A stretch of 40,703 bases of DNA from Actinobacteria bacterium RBG_16_68_21. GTDB lineage: Bacteria > Actinomycetota > Acidimicrobiia > Spongiisociales > UBA11373. A model generated the notes under the pieces. That model was not told the DNA's origin and searched no databases. It saw nothing but the letters and a program-made list of their open reading frames with translations. The stretch spans positions 1 to 40,703 of the forward strand of contig MELR01000025.1 of NCBI GenBank assembly GCA_001767695.1, read 5' to 3'. A program made the translations under genes and the position numbers. Shown piece after piece: positions 7,023 to 15,520 of the stretch (the first letter of the stretch is position 1; each line of letters begins with the position of its first letter).

Positions 7023-7876
7023 TTTCTGCCGGCCACCCACCCGATCGCCGACACCACCGCGAACCCGGCGATGGCCAGCAGCACCGGCCCTCCCCAATCG
7101 ACCGGTCGCGCCAGGGCGGCGGTGTCGGCGCCGTCGGGCCACGGCCACAGCACTCGGAGAGAGCCGAGCATCAACCCGATCAGGGCGGCCATCATCGTGT
7201 CGTGGTGGTCCCGCAGCAGCCGGTTGAGCAGCGACGAGAAGGACGCCAGGCCGATGATCACCCCGACGAGGAACACGACCAGCACCAGCATCTTGCGCTC
7301 GTCGACGGCATCGATGACGTTCTGGTACATGCCGAGCATCAGCAGGATGAACGAGCCGGAGATCCCGGGGAGGATCATCGCCACGATGGCGATCGCTCCG
7401 GCGCCGAGATAGACCGGCAGCGCGGGGTCGACGACCGGGTCCCCCCGCAGGCCGAGGATCAGGAACGCCGCCACCGCCACCGCCAACCCGGTGACCACCC
7501 GGATCCCATCCCAGCGGCCGACCAATCGCCAGGCGATGACGATCGATCCGAGCACCAGGCCGAAGAAGGCGGCTGCGGTGTTCTGCGGTTGATCGTCGAG
7601 GAGGTGGGAGATCAACGAGGCGAGCGTGAACACCGCCAGGGCGATCCCCACCAACAGGGGCACCAACAGGCCCCATTCCACCTCTTCGAGCCGCTGGCGG
7701 GCATCGCCGAACCGTCCGCGCAACGCCGATCCCAGCGCCCGGGAACCGGCATGTATCGCCGCCACCAACCGTTCGTAGATCCCGAGGACGAGTGCCACCG
7801 TGCCGCCGGACACCCCGGGGACGACGTCGGCCGACCCCATGAGGAAGCCGCGCACGACGTTGCGGAAGAAGGGCAT
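6986..7876 (-). CDS. DUF368 / PopT polyprenyl-phosphate transporter
   Basis: The DUF368 family was identified as polyprenyl-phosphate transporters (PopT) that recycle undecaprenyl phosphate across the membrane for wall synthesis. This 296-aa protein is almost entirely hydrophobic with about 8-9 predicted membrane segments. It has the family's two internally repeated motifs: DVVPGVSGGTVALVLGIYERL near 18-38 and MILPGISGSFILLMLGMYQNV near 163-183. TAGCCT lies 6 nt before the ATG (leaderless). The C-terminal residues are encoded within a heptamer array, so the tail may have been added or altered by repeat expansion. Direction of transport is not shown by the sequence. Confidence 0.88.
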   Translation of the reverse strand: MPFFRNVVRGFLMGSADVVPGVSGGTVALVLGIYERLVAAIHAGSRALGSALRGRFGDARQRLEEVEWGLLVPLLVGIALAVFTLASLISHLLDDQPQNTAAAFFGLVLGSIVIAWRLVGRWDGIRVVTGLAVAVAAFLILGLRGDPVVDPALPVYLGAGAIAIVAMILPGISGSFILLMLGMYQNVIDAVDERKMLVLVVFLVGVIIGLASFSSLLNRLLRDHHDTMMAALIGLMLGSLRVLWPWPDGADTAALARPVDWGGPVLLAIAGFAVVSAIGWVAGRNVTRLPSPATQD

Positions 7877-7882
7877 GCGTGC

Positions 7883-7888
7883 AGGCTA
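7883..7888 (-). promoter_or_regulatory. -10 box of popT-like gene (leaderless)
   Basis: TAGCCT on the minus strand, 6 nt before the ATG at 7876. Confidence 0.5.
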
Positions 7889-7979
7889 CCGGTGGAGCGG
7901 ACCCGCCAGACGTAGCGAACGGCGATGAGCGAGGTGCGGCATCCGGTTGGACGCCCCGTCTCGAAAGCCGAGACTCTTA

Positions 7980-8000
7980 GCGGGCAACGGGCAACGGACG
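7980..8000. repeat. heptamer array 3' of META lipoprotein gene
   Basis: Units gcgggca, acgggca, acggacg occupy 7980-8000, just beyond the stop of the minus-strand gene. A small hairpin, GTCTCG (7958-7963) with CGAGAC (7969-7974), lies next to it. Confidence 0.6.
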
Positions 8001-8007
8001 GCGGCTC

Positions 8008-8781
8008 TCAGCCCGCCCGGTAGAGGAGCGCCCGGCCTTCGAGGTCGGCGATAGTGAGCAGCGACCCGTCGATGGTGAGCGTGGGCCGGCTCCCCAGGAT
8101 CTCGAGCACCGTGGTCTCCTGAGCCATGATCTCGTCCTTGCAGGCCATCTTGGTCGTGGCCAACGGAGAGAACCCGGCTGTTGCCTCGTAGCTGCCGTTG
8201 ATACGGTTGCAGCCGGTCGACCCGCTGACGTGGCCGGTCTCGTCGATGAGGAGGCTGGCCGCAGCGACCGGGGTGGCAACGACGTCGCCGGCGACGATGC
8301 TCTCCAGGGTCCAGGCGGTGCCGACCAGCGCCGCCGGCGGCTCTTCGGGTCGAGCGCTGAACCGGAGCTCGACGGCGTCACCGCGCAGCACCAGGTCGGT
8401 CGCCTCCCGCACCGCCGAGGTCACCCGGGCGATGGCGCCGAGGTAGGCGGCTTCGAGTTCCATCACACCTTCTGCGAGGCACGCCATCTCCGTCATGTGG
8501 ATGGCCGGCCCGATCGTCACGGTCCCCTCGCCCATCGAGAGGGGACCACCGTAGGAGTTGCACGCCGAGGTGCCCCCAACCTGCTCCCCGTCGACCCGGA
8601 GGGTGACCGGAGATCCGCCGATGGGGATCAGAGTGTTGCCGTCCACCGAGCCCGCGGTCAGCTGCCATGTGATCGAGCCGAAGGGATCGCTGCCTCCCAC
8701 GGAGGCCTGCTCGGCGCACGCCATCGTTCCCATCGCCAGAACGATGAGCGCCATCAGGGGCCGCGGATTCCTCATGGCCAT
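8008..8781 (-). CDS. double META-domain lipoprotein
   Basis: A probable secreted lipoprotein of about 257 aa. The N-terminus has basic residues, a hydrophobic stretch (PLMALIVLAMG) and a plausible lipobox ending TMAC, so the mature protein would start at that Cys. Two META (HslJ-like) domains follow. Each has a conserved cysteine-asparagine motif, ACNSYGG in the first and GCNRINGSY in the second, and a later MACxxE or MACKDE segment. META-domain proteins are linked to heat-shock or stress phenotypes in some bacteria, but their function is mostly unknown. I chose the ATG at 8781 (an ATG at 8775 is equally readable) because TACCCT lies 10 nt upstream. A GTG at 8835 would crowd the divergent gene. 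Confidence 0.75.
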   Translation of the reverse strand: MAMRNPRPLMALIVLAMGTMACAEQASVGGSDPFGSITWQLTAGSVDGNTLIPIGGSPVTLRVDGEQVGGTSACNSYGGPLSMGEGTVTIGPAIHMTEMACLAEGVMELEAAYLGAIARVTSAVREATDLVLRGDAVELRFSARPEEPPAALVGTAWTLESIVAGDVVATPVAAASLLIDETGHVSGSTGCNRINGSYEATAGFSPLATTKMACKDEIMAQETTVLEILGSRPTLTIDGSLLTIADLEGRALLYRAG

Positions 8782-8791
8782 CAGACGCAAC

Positions 8792-8797
8792 AGGGTA
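8792..8797 (-). promoter_or_regulatory. -10 box of META lipoprotein gene
   Basis: TACCCT on the minus strand, 10 nt before the ATG at 8781. The mRNA would have almost no leader. Confidence 0.4.
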
Positions 8798-8840
8798 TCG
8801 CCGGGTTCCCGGGGGAATCCGCGGGCCGGCGGCACTCCCG

Positions 8841-8846
8841 TAGCAT
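8841..8846 (+). promoter_or_regulatory. -10 box of nnr operon (leaderless)
   Basis: TAGCAT, 6 nt before the GTG at 8853. It would drive the nine-gene chain ending at 16560. Confidence 0.55.
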
Positions 8847-8852
8847 CATCCC

Positions 8853-10265
8853 GTGCGCCCGGTGATCACTCCGGAGGAATCGGCCCGACTCGACGGCGAG
8901 TCGGCCGTGCCCCTGGCGACGCTCATGGAGCGCGCCGGTCTCGCGGTCGCCATCGCCGCCTCCGGCATGGGTGCCCGATACGGCACCCGAGTGATCGTCC
9001 TCGCCGGGCCGGGGAACAACGGCGGCGACGGCTACGTGGCGGCCCGGCACCTGAAACGGCGGGGGGTAGACGTGACGGTCCGATCGCTCGGCTACCCGCG
9101 GGGGGACTCCTCCGTGAGCCGGGCGGAGGCGATAGCCGCGATCCACGCCGGCGTGATGGTGCGCGACCTCGGCGATCCCGAGCCGTGCGACCTGATCATC
9201 GATGCTCTGTTCGGTGTCGGGTTCCATGGCACGCTCCCTGATCGGGTGGTGCCGTGGATCGGTCGCCCGGCGCCGGTGCTCGCCGTCGATCTCCCCAGCG
9301 GGCTCGATGGTCTCGACGGCTCGCTGCGCGGTCCGGCGTTCCGCGCCGCCAGGACCGTGGCCTTCCACGCCCTCAAGACCGGTCTCCTGGTGGGGAACGG
9401 GCCGGACATGGCGGGAGACGTCGCGGTGGTGGACATCGGCCTCGGCGGCGAGCGGCCCGAGTGGCTGCTGTGCGAGGACGACGACGCGCCCCTCCCCGGC
9501 CGCCCGCGTCGTGCTCACAAGTGGTCGGCCGGTTCGTTGGCGATCGTGGGCGGTTCCGTCGGCCTGGGAGGAGCGCCGATGCTGGCCGCCCGCAGCACCC
9601 TGGAATTCGGGGCGGGAGCGGTGCAGGTGCTGGTGCCCGGAGCCGCGCAAGCCCAGGCCGCCGCCATGGACCCGGGGCTTATGACCCGTGGGGTGGGTGT
9701 CGCCGGGTGGTTCTCCGCCGACGCCGCCGACGACGTGCTGGCCGCCGCGGAACGTTTCGATGCCATGGTCCTCGGCCCCGGCCTAGGCGACGAGACCGGT
9801 GAGTTTGTTTCCCGCGTGATGGCCCGGTGGGCCAAGCCGTTGGTACTGGATGCCGACGGGTTCACCGGCGCCACGGTGGACGAGATCTCGGCCCGTTCTG
9901 CGCCGACCGTGCTGACTCCTCATGAGGGTGAGTTCTCCCGTTTCACTGGAGAGCCTGCCTCGCCGGGGGCGGCAGCCCGCCTGGCGGCGTCCACCGGAGC
10001 GATTGTGGTCCTCAAGGGAGCACCGACCTTCGTCATGGGATCCGAGCGCTGGGTGGTTACCTCGGGCGGTCCCGAGCTGGCGACCATCGGGACCGGGGAT
10101 GTCCTGGCCGGGATGATCGGCTCTCTCATCGCCCGCGGCCTCGATCCGGAGACGGCGGCACGGTCGGCGGCGCACTGGCACGGGCGTGCCGGGCGCTCCC
10201 TGGCTGCCATCACTACGGTGACCGCCACCGGGTTGGCGGGGGAGATCGGGAGGTTTGCCTGGTGA
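8853..10265 (+). CDS. nnr: bifunctional NAD(P)H-hydrate epimerase / dehydratase
   Basis: This enzyme repairs damaged NAD(P)H hydrates. The N-terminal YjeF_N epimerase domain (about 1-210) interconverts R and S hydrates and shows GPGNNGGDGYVAARHL (51-66) and the VDLPSGLDGLDG loop. The C-terminal carbohydrate-kinase-like dehydratase (about 225-470) regenerates NAD(P)H using ADP. It shows VLGPGLG, LTPHEGEFSR and the anion-hole GTGDVLAGMIGSL near 420. The length of 470 aa is normal for the fusion. GTG start, with a -10 box 6 nt upstream. It begins a long overlapping operon with alr, as in mycobacteria; the GTGA overlap at its 3' end couples it to alr. Confidence 0.95.
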   Translation: MRPVITPEESARLDGESAVPLATLMERAGLAVAIAASGMGARYGTRVIVLAGPGNNGGDGYVAARHLKRRGVDVTVRSLGYPRGDSSVSRAEAIAAIHAGVMVRDLGDPEPCDLIIDALFGVGFHGTLPDRVVPWIGRPAPVLAVDLPSGLDGLDGSLRGPAFRAARTVAFHALKTGLLVGNGPDMAGDVAVVDIGLGGERPEWLLCEDDDAPLPGRPRRAHKWSAGSLAIVGGSVGLGGAPMLAARSTLEFGAGAVQVLVPGAAQAQAAAMDPGLMTRGVGVAGWFSADAADDVLAAAERFDAMVLGPGLGDETGEFVSRVMARWAKPLVLDADGFTGATVDEISARSAPTVLTPHEGEFSRFTGEPASPGAAARLAASTGAIVVLKGAPTFVMGSERWVVTSGGPELATIGTGDVLAGMIGSLIARGLDPETAARSAAHWHGRAGRSLAAITTVTATGLAGEIGRFAW

Positions 10266-11356
10266 GACCGTCGTGGGTCGAAGTGGATCTGGCGGCGATT
10301 CGCCACAACGTCGGCGCCATCGCCGCCGCGGTACGGCCCGCCGAGGTCTGCGCCGTGGTCAAGGCCGACGGTTACGGGCACGGCGACGTCCCGGTGGCCG
10401 AGGCCGCCCTGGATGCCGGGGCGACCCGCCTGGCTGTGGCGCTGGTCGCAGAGGGGATCGGGCTGCGCGAGGCGGGCATCGAGGCACCGATCCTGCTGCT
10501 CTCCGAGCCCGCGGCGAGCGATGTGGGCGCCGTGGTGCGCTGGCAGCTGACGCCCACCGTCTACAGCCGATCGCTCCTCGGCGCCCTCACCGGGGCCGCG
10601 CCCGCCGGATTCCCCGTGCAGGTGAAGCTCGACACCGGGATGCATCGCGTGGGAGCCAGCACCGAGGTGGCGCGCCTGCTGGCGGCCGAGATCGCCGCCG
10701 GGCCGCTCCTGCTCGAAGGGGTGTGGACCCACTTCCCGGTGGCCGAGGCCGACCACGCTTTCACGCGCGCCCAGGTGGGAGCGTTCGTCGCCTTCCTCGA
10801 AGAACTGGACGGTGCCGGGGTGCGGCCGCAGATGGTTCACGCCGCCAACACCGCCGGGGCTCTGGCAGATCTGGGCGCCCGCTTCGACATGGTCCGCGTC
10901 GGTCTCGGCACGTACGGCCTCCGGCCCGCACCGGGGTACGCGCCGGAGGTCGACCTGCGCCCGGCGATGAGCGTGATCAGCCGGGTCACCTACCTCCGTC
11001 GCTATCCCGCCGGTACCCGGCCCTCCTACGGGCGGGTACGGCCGCTCCCGCGAGAGTCGACCGTCGCCACGGTGCCCATCGGGTATGCGGACGGCATCCC
11101 CCGGCGGCTGGCGGACCTGGGTGGAGTCGTTCTCATCGGGGGGAAGCGCCATCCCTTTGCCGGGTCGGTCACGATGGACCAGGTTCTGGTCGACGTCGGC
11201 GACGATCCGGTCGATGTCGGTGACGAAGTCGTGCTGCTCGGCCGTCAGGGCACCGAGGAGATCTCGGCGGACGAGTGGGCCGAGCGGCTGGGGACGATCG
11301 TCTGGGAGATCGTCTGTGGGTTCGGCCCCCGACTGCCCCGTAGGTACGCGGGGTGA
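10262..11356 (+). CDS. alr: alanine racemase
   Basis: This PLP enzyme makes D-alanine for peptidoglycan. The N-terminal barrel carries the PLP lysine K34 in AVVKADGYGHG. The substrate-binding M-H-R motif is at VKLDTGMHRVG (121-131), and the second catalytic residue is Y256 in RPSYGR. The C-terminal beta domain ends with WEIVCGFGPRLPRRY. Its 364 aa is standard. It starts with GTG overlapping the nnr stop by 4 nt and ends in a 4-nt GTGA overlap with the next gene, so the three are surely co-translated. Confidence 0.97.
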   Translation: MRPSWVEVDLAAIRHNVGAIAAAVRPAEVCAVVKADGYGHGDVPVAEAALDAGATRLAVALVAEGIGLREAGIEAPILLLSEPAASDVGAVVRWQLTPTVYSRSLLGALTGAAPAGFPVQVKLDTGMHRVGASTEVARLLAAEIAAGPLLLEGVWTHFPVAEADHAFTRAQVGAFVAFLEELDGAGVRPQMVHAANTAGALADLGARFDMVRVGLGTYGLRPAPGYAPEVDLRPAMSVISRVTYLRRYPAGTRPSYGRVRPLPRESTVATVPIGYADGIPRRLADLGGVVLIGGKRHPFAGSVTMDQVLVDVGDDPVDVGDEVVLLGRQGTEEISADEWAERLGTIVWEIVCGFGPRLPRRYAG

Positions 11357-12261
11357 CCATCACCGCCGTGCCCGGCGTCCGCGTGGGCCACTGGACCGAT
11401 CCGATCGGCCTCACCGGGGTCACCGTCGTGGTGCTCCCCGAGCCGAATGTCGCCGCGGTGGAAGTCCGCGGCGCCGCTCCCGGCACCCGGGAGACGTCAC
11501 TGCTCGCCCCCGGCATGAAGGTGGAGACGATCCAGGCGATCGTGCTCGCCGGCGGATCGGCGTTCGGCCTTGCCGCCGCGGATGGGGTGGTGCGCGCCCT
11601 GGAAGCCGACGGGCGCGGCCATCCGACCTTCGCCGGCGTGGTGCCGATCGTCCCCGCGGCGATCCTCTTCGACCTCGGCGTGGGTGATCCATCGGCCCGC
11701 CCCGGTCCTGAGGCCGGCGAGGCGGCGTATCGGTCGGCCTCGGCGGCGCCGACGGAGATGGGGAGCGTCGGTGCCGGCACCGGTGCCGTCGTTGCCGGTT
11801 GGCGGGGATTCGAGCACCTTTGCAAGGGCGGCGTCGGATCTCACGTCGAAATGGTCGACGGCGCCGCGGTGGGAGTGCTGGTGGTGGTCAATGCCGTCGG
11901 CGACGTGTTCACCCTCGAGGGCGAGTCGCTCACCGGCGGCCCTCCGGTTCCTCGGCTGGTACCGGTCGCGCCGCGACCGTTGGAGAACACCACGCTCGTC
12001 GTCGTCGCCACCGACGCCCGTCTCGATCGATCGGCGTTGCAGCGGGTCTGCGTCCAGGCGCACGACGCCATCGCCGTCTGCCTCCGGCCCAGTCACACCC
12101 GATACGATGGCGATGCGGCCTTCGCCGTGTCGTGCGGTGAGCATCGAGCGGATGCGGACGGGGTCGGCACCGCCGCCTTTGTGGCGACCGGACGGGCGAT
12201 CGAGGCGGCGATGAGGGCGGCGACTCCGCTCGGTGGAATCGAGACGATGGAGGGGCGGTGA
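11353..12261 (+). CDS. P1-family (S58/DmpA-like) aminopeptidase
   Basis: This resembles the P1 family of self-processing aminopeptidases (peptidase S58, DmpA/BapA type), members of the DOM-fold N-terminal-nucleophile hydrolases. Visible signatures are PGVRVGHWTDP at the N-terminus, VLAGGSAFGLAAADGV near 64-79, VGAGTGAVVAGW near 137, and ENTTLVVVATDARLD near 213. In the last, autocleavage before a Thr or Ser would create the nucleophile. The 302-aa length is typical of the short actinobacterial branch. Its substrate is unknown, perhaps small peptides or beta-aminoacyl compounds. It is coupled by 4-nt overlaps on both sides to alr and the UDG gene. Confidence 0.85.
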   Translation: MTITAVPGVRVGHWTDPIGLTGVTVVVLPEPNVAAVEVRGAAPGTRETSLLAPGMKVETIQAIVLAGGSAFGLAAADGVVRALEADGRGHPTFAGVVPIVPAAILFDLGVGDPSARPGPEAGEAAYRSASAAPTEMGSVGAGTGAVVAGWRGFEHLCKGGVGSHVEMVDGAAVGVLVVVNAVGDVFTLEGESLTGGPPVPRLVPVAPRPLENTTLVVVATDARLDRSALQRVCVQAHDAIAVCLRPSHTRYDGDAAFAVSCGEHRADADGVGTAAFVATGRAIEAAMRAATPLGGIETMEGR

Positions 12262-12875
12262 CCGGACACGACGATCTGATGAAGCTCGCCGCCGTCGCCG
12301 CCGGCTGTACCCGTTGCCCCCTCGCCTCCGGGCGCACCACCGTCGTGTTCGGCGACGGGGACAGCGATGCCGACATCATGTTCGTCGGCGAAGCGCCCGG
12401 GTTTCACGAGGACCAGCAGGGCCTGCCGTTCGTCGGCGCGGCCGGCAAGCTCCTCGAGCGCCTGTTGGGGGAGATCGGCTTGCGCCGCGACGACGTCTAC
12501 ATCGCCAACGTCCTCAAGTGCCGGCCACCAGGAAACCGCGACCCGCTTCCCGCCGAGATCGAGGAGTGCAAGGACTACCTCCGTCGTCAACTGGAACTGG
12601 TCGATCCCCGGGTGGTGGTGACGCTCGGCAACTTCGCCACCAAGCTCCTCCTCAAGCGCGACGTCGGCATCACCCGGCTTCGGGGTCAGGTCTACCCGTG
12701 GTGGCGGCGCCATCTGGTTCCGACCCTCCATCCGGCCGCCGCTCTCCGCGGGGGCGAGAGGTTGTTGGACCAGATGCGCGAGGACTTTGCCCTGGTGAGA
12801 AGCGTGGTCGATGGTGCGGAGTCCCTCGCCGCCGTTGGTGACGATGCCGTCGAGCAGCTCGGGTTGTTCTCGTGA
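12258..12875 (+). CDS. family 4 uracil-DNA glycosylase (Fe-S)
   Basis: This removes uracil from DNA to start base-excision repair. The 205-aa protein has the four cysteines of the family-4 iron-sulfur cluster: C17 and C20 (CTRC), C88 and C104. It also has motif A GEAPGFHED (44-52), the PFVGAAGKLL segment, and motif B HPAAALRG near 157. These separate it from the phage-polymerase-related N-terminal domains that resemble it. GTG start inside a GTGA overlap with the upstream peptidase gene. It overlaps tsaE by 4 nt. Its place between alr and tsaE has no obvious functional logic. Confidence 0.93.
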   Translation: MTGHDDLMKLAAVAAGCTRCPLASGRTTVVFGDGDSDADIMFVGEAPGFHEDQQGLPFVGAAGKLLERLLGEIGLRRDDVYIANVLKCRPPGNRDPLPAEIEECKDYLRRQLELVDPRVVVTLGNFATKLLLKRDVGITRLRGQVYPWWRRHLVPTLHPAAALRGGERLLDQMREDFALVRSVVDGAESLAAVGDDAVEQLGLFS

Positions 12876-13324
12876 TCGAGGTCGCCTGTCCCACCGAGGC
12901 CGACACCCGTGCGGTGGGCCGTCGACTCGCCAGCCTGTTGCGTGCCGGCGACGTCGTGCTGCTCGCCGGAGACCTGGGGGCTGGCAAGACGGTCTTCGCC
13001 GGGGGCGTCGGTGAAGGCCTCGGTGTCGACGATCCTGTGGTCAGCCCCACGTTCGTGATCGTCCGCCACTATCGGGGTCTCATACCGCTAACCCACGCGG
13101 ACGTATACCGCTTGGGCTCCTCCGCCGAGGTCGAAGACCTCGATCTCACGGTCGAGGCGGCCGACGGAGTCCTCCTCGTGGAGTGGGGGGACGCCGTCGA
13201 GCAGGCCTTTGGGGACGACGTCTTGATCATCCGATTCTCGGTAGATGAATCGGGGACACGCACCCTCCGGCTGATTCCCCGGGGCCGATGGCTCGCCCGA
13301 CCGATCGCCGAGGTGACCCGATGA
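12872..13324 (+). CDS. tsaE: tRNA t6A biosynthesis ATPase TsaE
   Basis: TsaE is the small P-loop ATPase that works with TsaB and TsaD to add threonylcarbamoyl to A37 of ANN-decoding tRNAs. The Walker A motif is GDLGAGKT (33-40). The conserved SPTF follows near 61, then HADVYRL and the LLVEWGD motif near 103. The product is 150 aa. It has a GTG start in a 4-nt overlap and ends by overlapping tsaB (ATGA). The neighbours tsaB and tsaD complete the bacterial t6A complex; TsaC, the threonylcarbamoyl-AMP synthase, is not in the window. Confidence 0.96.
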   Translation: MIEVACPTEADTRAVGRRLASLLRAGDVVLLAGDLGAGKTVFAGGVGEGLGVDDPVVSPTFVIVRHYRGLIPLTHADVYRLGSSAEVEDLDLTVEAADGVLLVEWGDAVEQAFGDDVLIIRFSVDESGTRTLRLIPRGRWLARPIAEVTR

Positions 13325-14025
13325 AGGTACTGGCCATCGAGACCGCCACCGCGGCCTCGTCGATCGCCCTTGCCGAGGACAACTTGGTGGTGGCAACGGC
13401 GGGCCGGGTGGACCGTCGCGGTCACGTCGGCTTCCTCGTGCCGGCGCTCGACTTCTGCTTCGCCCAGGCGGGATGGACCCCGTCGGACATCGAGTTGGTC
13501 GCGGTCGATGTCGGACCCGGACTGTTCAGCGGGATCCGCGCCGGGTTGGCCACCGCCCAGGCGGTGGCCGGCGCAGTCGGTGCTCCGATCGTTCCCGTGC
13601 TTTCCCTGGATGCGGTGGCGCTGCGGGCGGCCACCGGGCACCGGCGCATCTGGGCGGTGGTCGATGTCCGCCGCCGGGAGGTGGCCGTGGGCCCCTACCG
13701 TCCCGTCCCCGGCGGAGTGGTGCGCGACGGCGCCACCGAACTGTGCTCCCCTGCCGCGTTCCGCGCCAGTCTCGAGGGCGATGCGGCCGACGTGCTCGTG
13801 GTGGGAGACTGGAGGGCACTGCCCGAAGGCACTCTCCTCGGCCTGCATGCCATCAAGACCGGGCGGCCCCGGTATCCCGTCGCCGAGGCGATCGCCGAGA
13901 TCGCCCGATCCCGGGCCGAACGCGGCGAGGTGCCTCATCCCGACGAGGTGCGCCCCCGGTACATGCGGGAGCCGGATGTCACGATCAACTGGGGAGACTT
14001 CCGATCGGAGGGCCCATGGGCGTGA
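13321..14025 (+). CDS. tsaB: tRNA t6A biosynthesis protein TsaB
   Basis: TsaB is the non-catalytic ASKHA-fold partner that dimerises with TsaD. The 234-aa protein opens with MKVLAIETATAASSIAL and has the DVGPGLFSGIRAGLATAQ segment (about 63-79) diagnostic of the YeaZ family. The C-terminal half ends with the VRPRYMRE segment. I chose the ATG at 13321, which overlaps the tsaE stop, instead of an upstream in-frame ATG at 13288 that would add 11 unrelated residues. The gene overlaps rimI by 4 nt. Confidence 0.95.
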   Translation: MKVLAIETATAASSIALAEDNLVVATAGRVDRRGHVGFLVPALDFCFAQAGWTPSDIELVAVDVGPGLFSGIRAGLATAQAVAGAVGAPIVPVLSLDAVALRAATGHRRIWAVVDVRRREVAVGPYRPVPGGVVRDGATELCSPAAFRASLEGDAADVLVVGDWRALPEGTLLGLHAIKTGRPRYPVAEAIAEIARSRAERGEVPHPDEVRPRYMREPDVTINWGDFRSEGPWA

Positions 14026-14510
14026 CCTACGCCGTGCGGGAGATGACCACGGCCGATGTCGCCGCGGTGGCCGAACTCGAGGCCCGGGCCTTCGACGACC
14101 CCTGGTCGCCGGCATCGTTCTTCGAGGAGCTCTCGATGCTGGGACGGCACTACTTGGTGGTCGAGGATGACGGTCACGTCGTGGGCTACGGGGGGGTGAT
14201 GCATGTGGACGACGACGCCCACATCATGACCATCGCCGTCGACCCGCCCGCGGCGAACCGTCGGATCGGCACCAGGCTCATGCTGGCGCTGGTCGAGGGG
14301 GCCATCGAAAGGGGGGCGCGCAATATGACGCTCGAGGTGCGCGTCTCCAATGACGCCGCTCTTGCCTTGTATCGCCGCTTCGGGTTTGCCGCGGCCGGAT
14401 TGCGGCCGCGCTACTACCCAACCGAGGACGCGCTGGTGATGTGGGCCATCGATGTGGACGGCGCCGACTACCGTCGCCGCCTCGAGAGGATCAGGGAGTC
14501 ACTGGCATGA
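14022..14510 (+). CDS. rimI: ribosomal-protein-alanine N-acetyltransferase RimI
   Basis: A GNAT acetyltransferase of the RimI type, which acetylates the N-terminus of S18 and perhaps other proteins. It has FDDPWSPASFFEEL (about 24-37), typical of the family, and the acetyl-CoA loop MTIAVDPPAANRRIGTRLM (68-86). The ALALYRRFGFAAAGLRPRYY segment (119-138) is also diagnostic. The GTG at 14022 gives a GTGA overlap with tsaB, like the other junctions, and has CGGAGGG 9 nt upstream. The ATG at 14016 sits too close to that site. The tsaB-rimI-tsaD order is the common actinobacterial arrangement. It overlaps tsaD by 4 nt. Confidence 0.93.
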   Translation: MTYAVREMTTADVAAVAELEARAFDDPWSPASFFEELSMLGRHYLVVEDDGHVVGYGGVMHVDDDAHIMTIAVDPPAANRRIGTRLMLALVEGAIERGARNMTLEVRVSNDAALALYRRFGFAAAGLRPRYYPTEDALVMWAIDVDGADYRRRLERIRESLA

Positions 14511-15520
14511 AGAGAGCGCCGCTGATCCTCGGCTTCGAGACCTCGTGTGACGAAACGGGGGTCGCCGTCGTGCGCGGCTCGACCGTGCTCAGCAACGTCC
14601 TCGCCACACAGGTCGACGAGCACGCTCGCTTCGGTGGAGTCGTACCGGAGGTGGCCGCCCGGGCGCACGTCGAAGCGATCCGCTCTTTGAGCCACCGGGC
14701 CCTGCGCGATGCCGGGGTCCACTCGATGGACCTCGATGCCGTCGCCGCCACCAGGGGCCCCGGGCTGGCGGGCGCCCTGATGGTTGGGTTCTCCTACGGG
14801 AAGGCTCTGGCGTGGGCGCTCGACATTCCCTTCATCGGTGTCGACCACATGGAGGGCCACCTGTTCGCACCGCGGTTCGAGAATCCGGAGTACGGCCCTC
14901 CGGCGGTGGTACTGCTGGCATCGGGCGGGCACAGCGAGATCGTGCACCTGCGCCGCTGGGGCGACTACGAGGTGCTCGGGGCGACCATCGACGATGCCGC
15001 CGGCGAGGCCTTCGACAAGCTGGCCAGGTTCCTCGGTCTCGGATTCCCCGGCGGTCCCGCCATCGACCGGGAGGCGGAGACGGGTGATCCGGCGGCGGTA
15101 GCCTTCCCTCGGGCCCTGGCGGATCGCCCTCTCGACCTCTCGTTCTCCGGCCTCAAGACCGCGGTCACGACGTACGTGCGCTCTCACCACGAGGCCGGGG
15201 ATCTCCCGCCGATGGCCGATCTGGCCGCGGCGATCCAGGAGGCGATCGTCGATGTGCTGGTGACCAAGACGATGAACGCCGTCGCTGCCACCGGGGTGCC
15301 GGCGGTGGGTGGGGGAGGCGGAGTCCTGGCCAACCGGCGGCTGCGGCAACGGCTGGCGGAGGAGTGCGCCGGGGCGGGCGTGGCACTTCATCTGCCCTCT
15401 GCCGAGCTGTGCACCGACAACGGCGCCATGATCGCCGCCGCCGCCGCCTTCCGCCTGGGGCGAGGTGAGGTGACCTCGCCCGACGCCGAGGTCGACTCTT
15501 CGATGCGGCTGGGGGCGTGA
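14507..15520 (+). CDS. tsaD: tRNA N6-adenosine threonylcarbamoyltransferase TsaD
   Basis: TsaD transfers threonylcarbamoyl from its AMP ester to A37 of tRNA. The 337-aa protein shows GFETSCDETGVAVV (9-22), the metal-binding HMEGH (H114, H118), the LLASGGHSEIV segment near 143, LDDAAGEAFDK-like and GFPGGPAIDREA sequences, and the late metal ligand D in CTDNGAMIA. The ATG at 14507 overlaps the rimI stop; an upstream GTG at 14441 is inside rimI and lacks support. It overlaps the M50 protease gene by 4 nt. Confidence 0.97.
   Translation: MKRAPLILGFETSCDETGVAVVRGSTVLSNVLATQVDEHARFGGVVPEVAARAHVEAIRSLSHRALRDAGVHSMDLDAVAATRGPGLAGALMVGFSYGKALAWALDIPFIGVDHMEGHLFAPRFENPEYGPPAVVLLASGGHSEIVHLRRWGDYEVLGATIDDAAGEAFDKLARFLGLGFPGGPAIDREAETGDPAAVAFPRALADRPLDLSFSGLKTAVTTYVRSHHEAGDLPPMADLAAAIQEAIVDVLVTKTMNAVAATGVPAVGGGGGVLANRRLRQRLAEECAGAGVALHLPSAELCTDNGAMIAAAAAFRLGRGEVTSPDAEVDSSMRLGA

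Noticed and set aside
7202-7915. Plus-strand frame opposite the PopT-like gene
   Set aside because: Its His/Gln/Asp-rich composition is typical of antisense shadow; the minus strand encodes a clear membrane-protein family.
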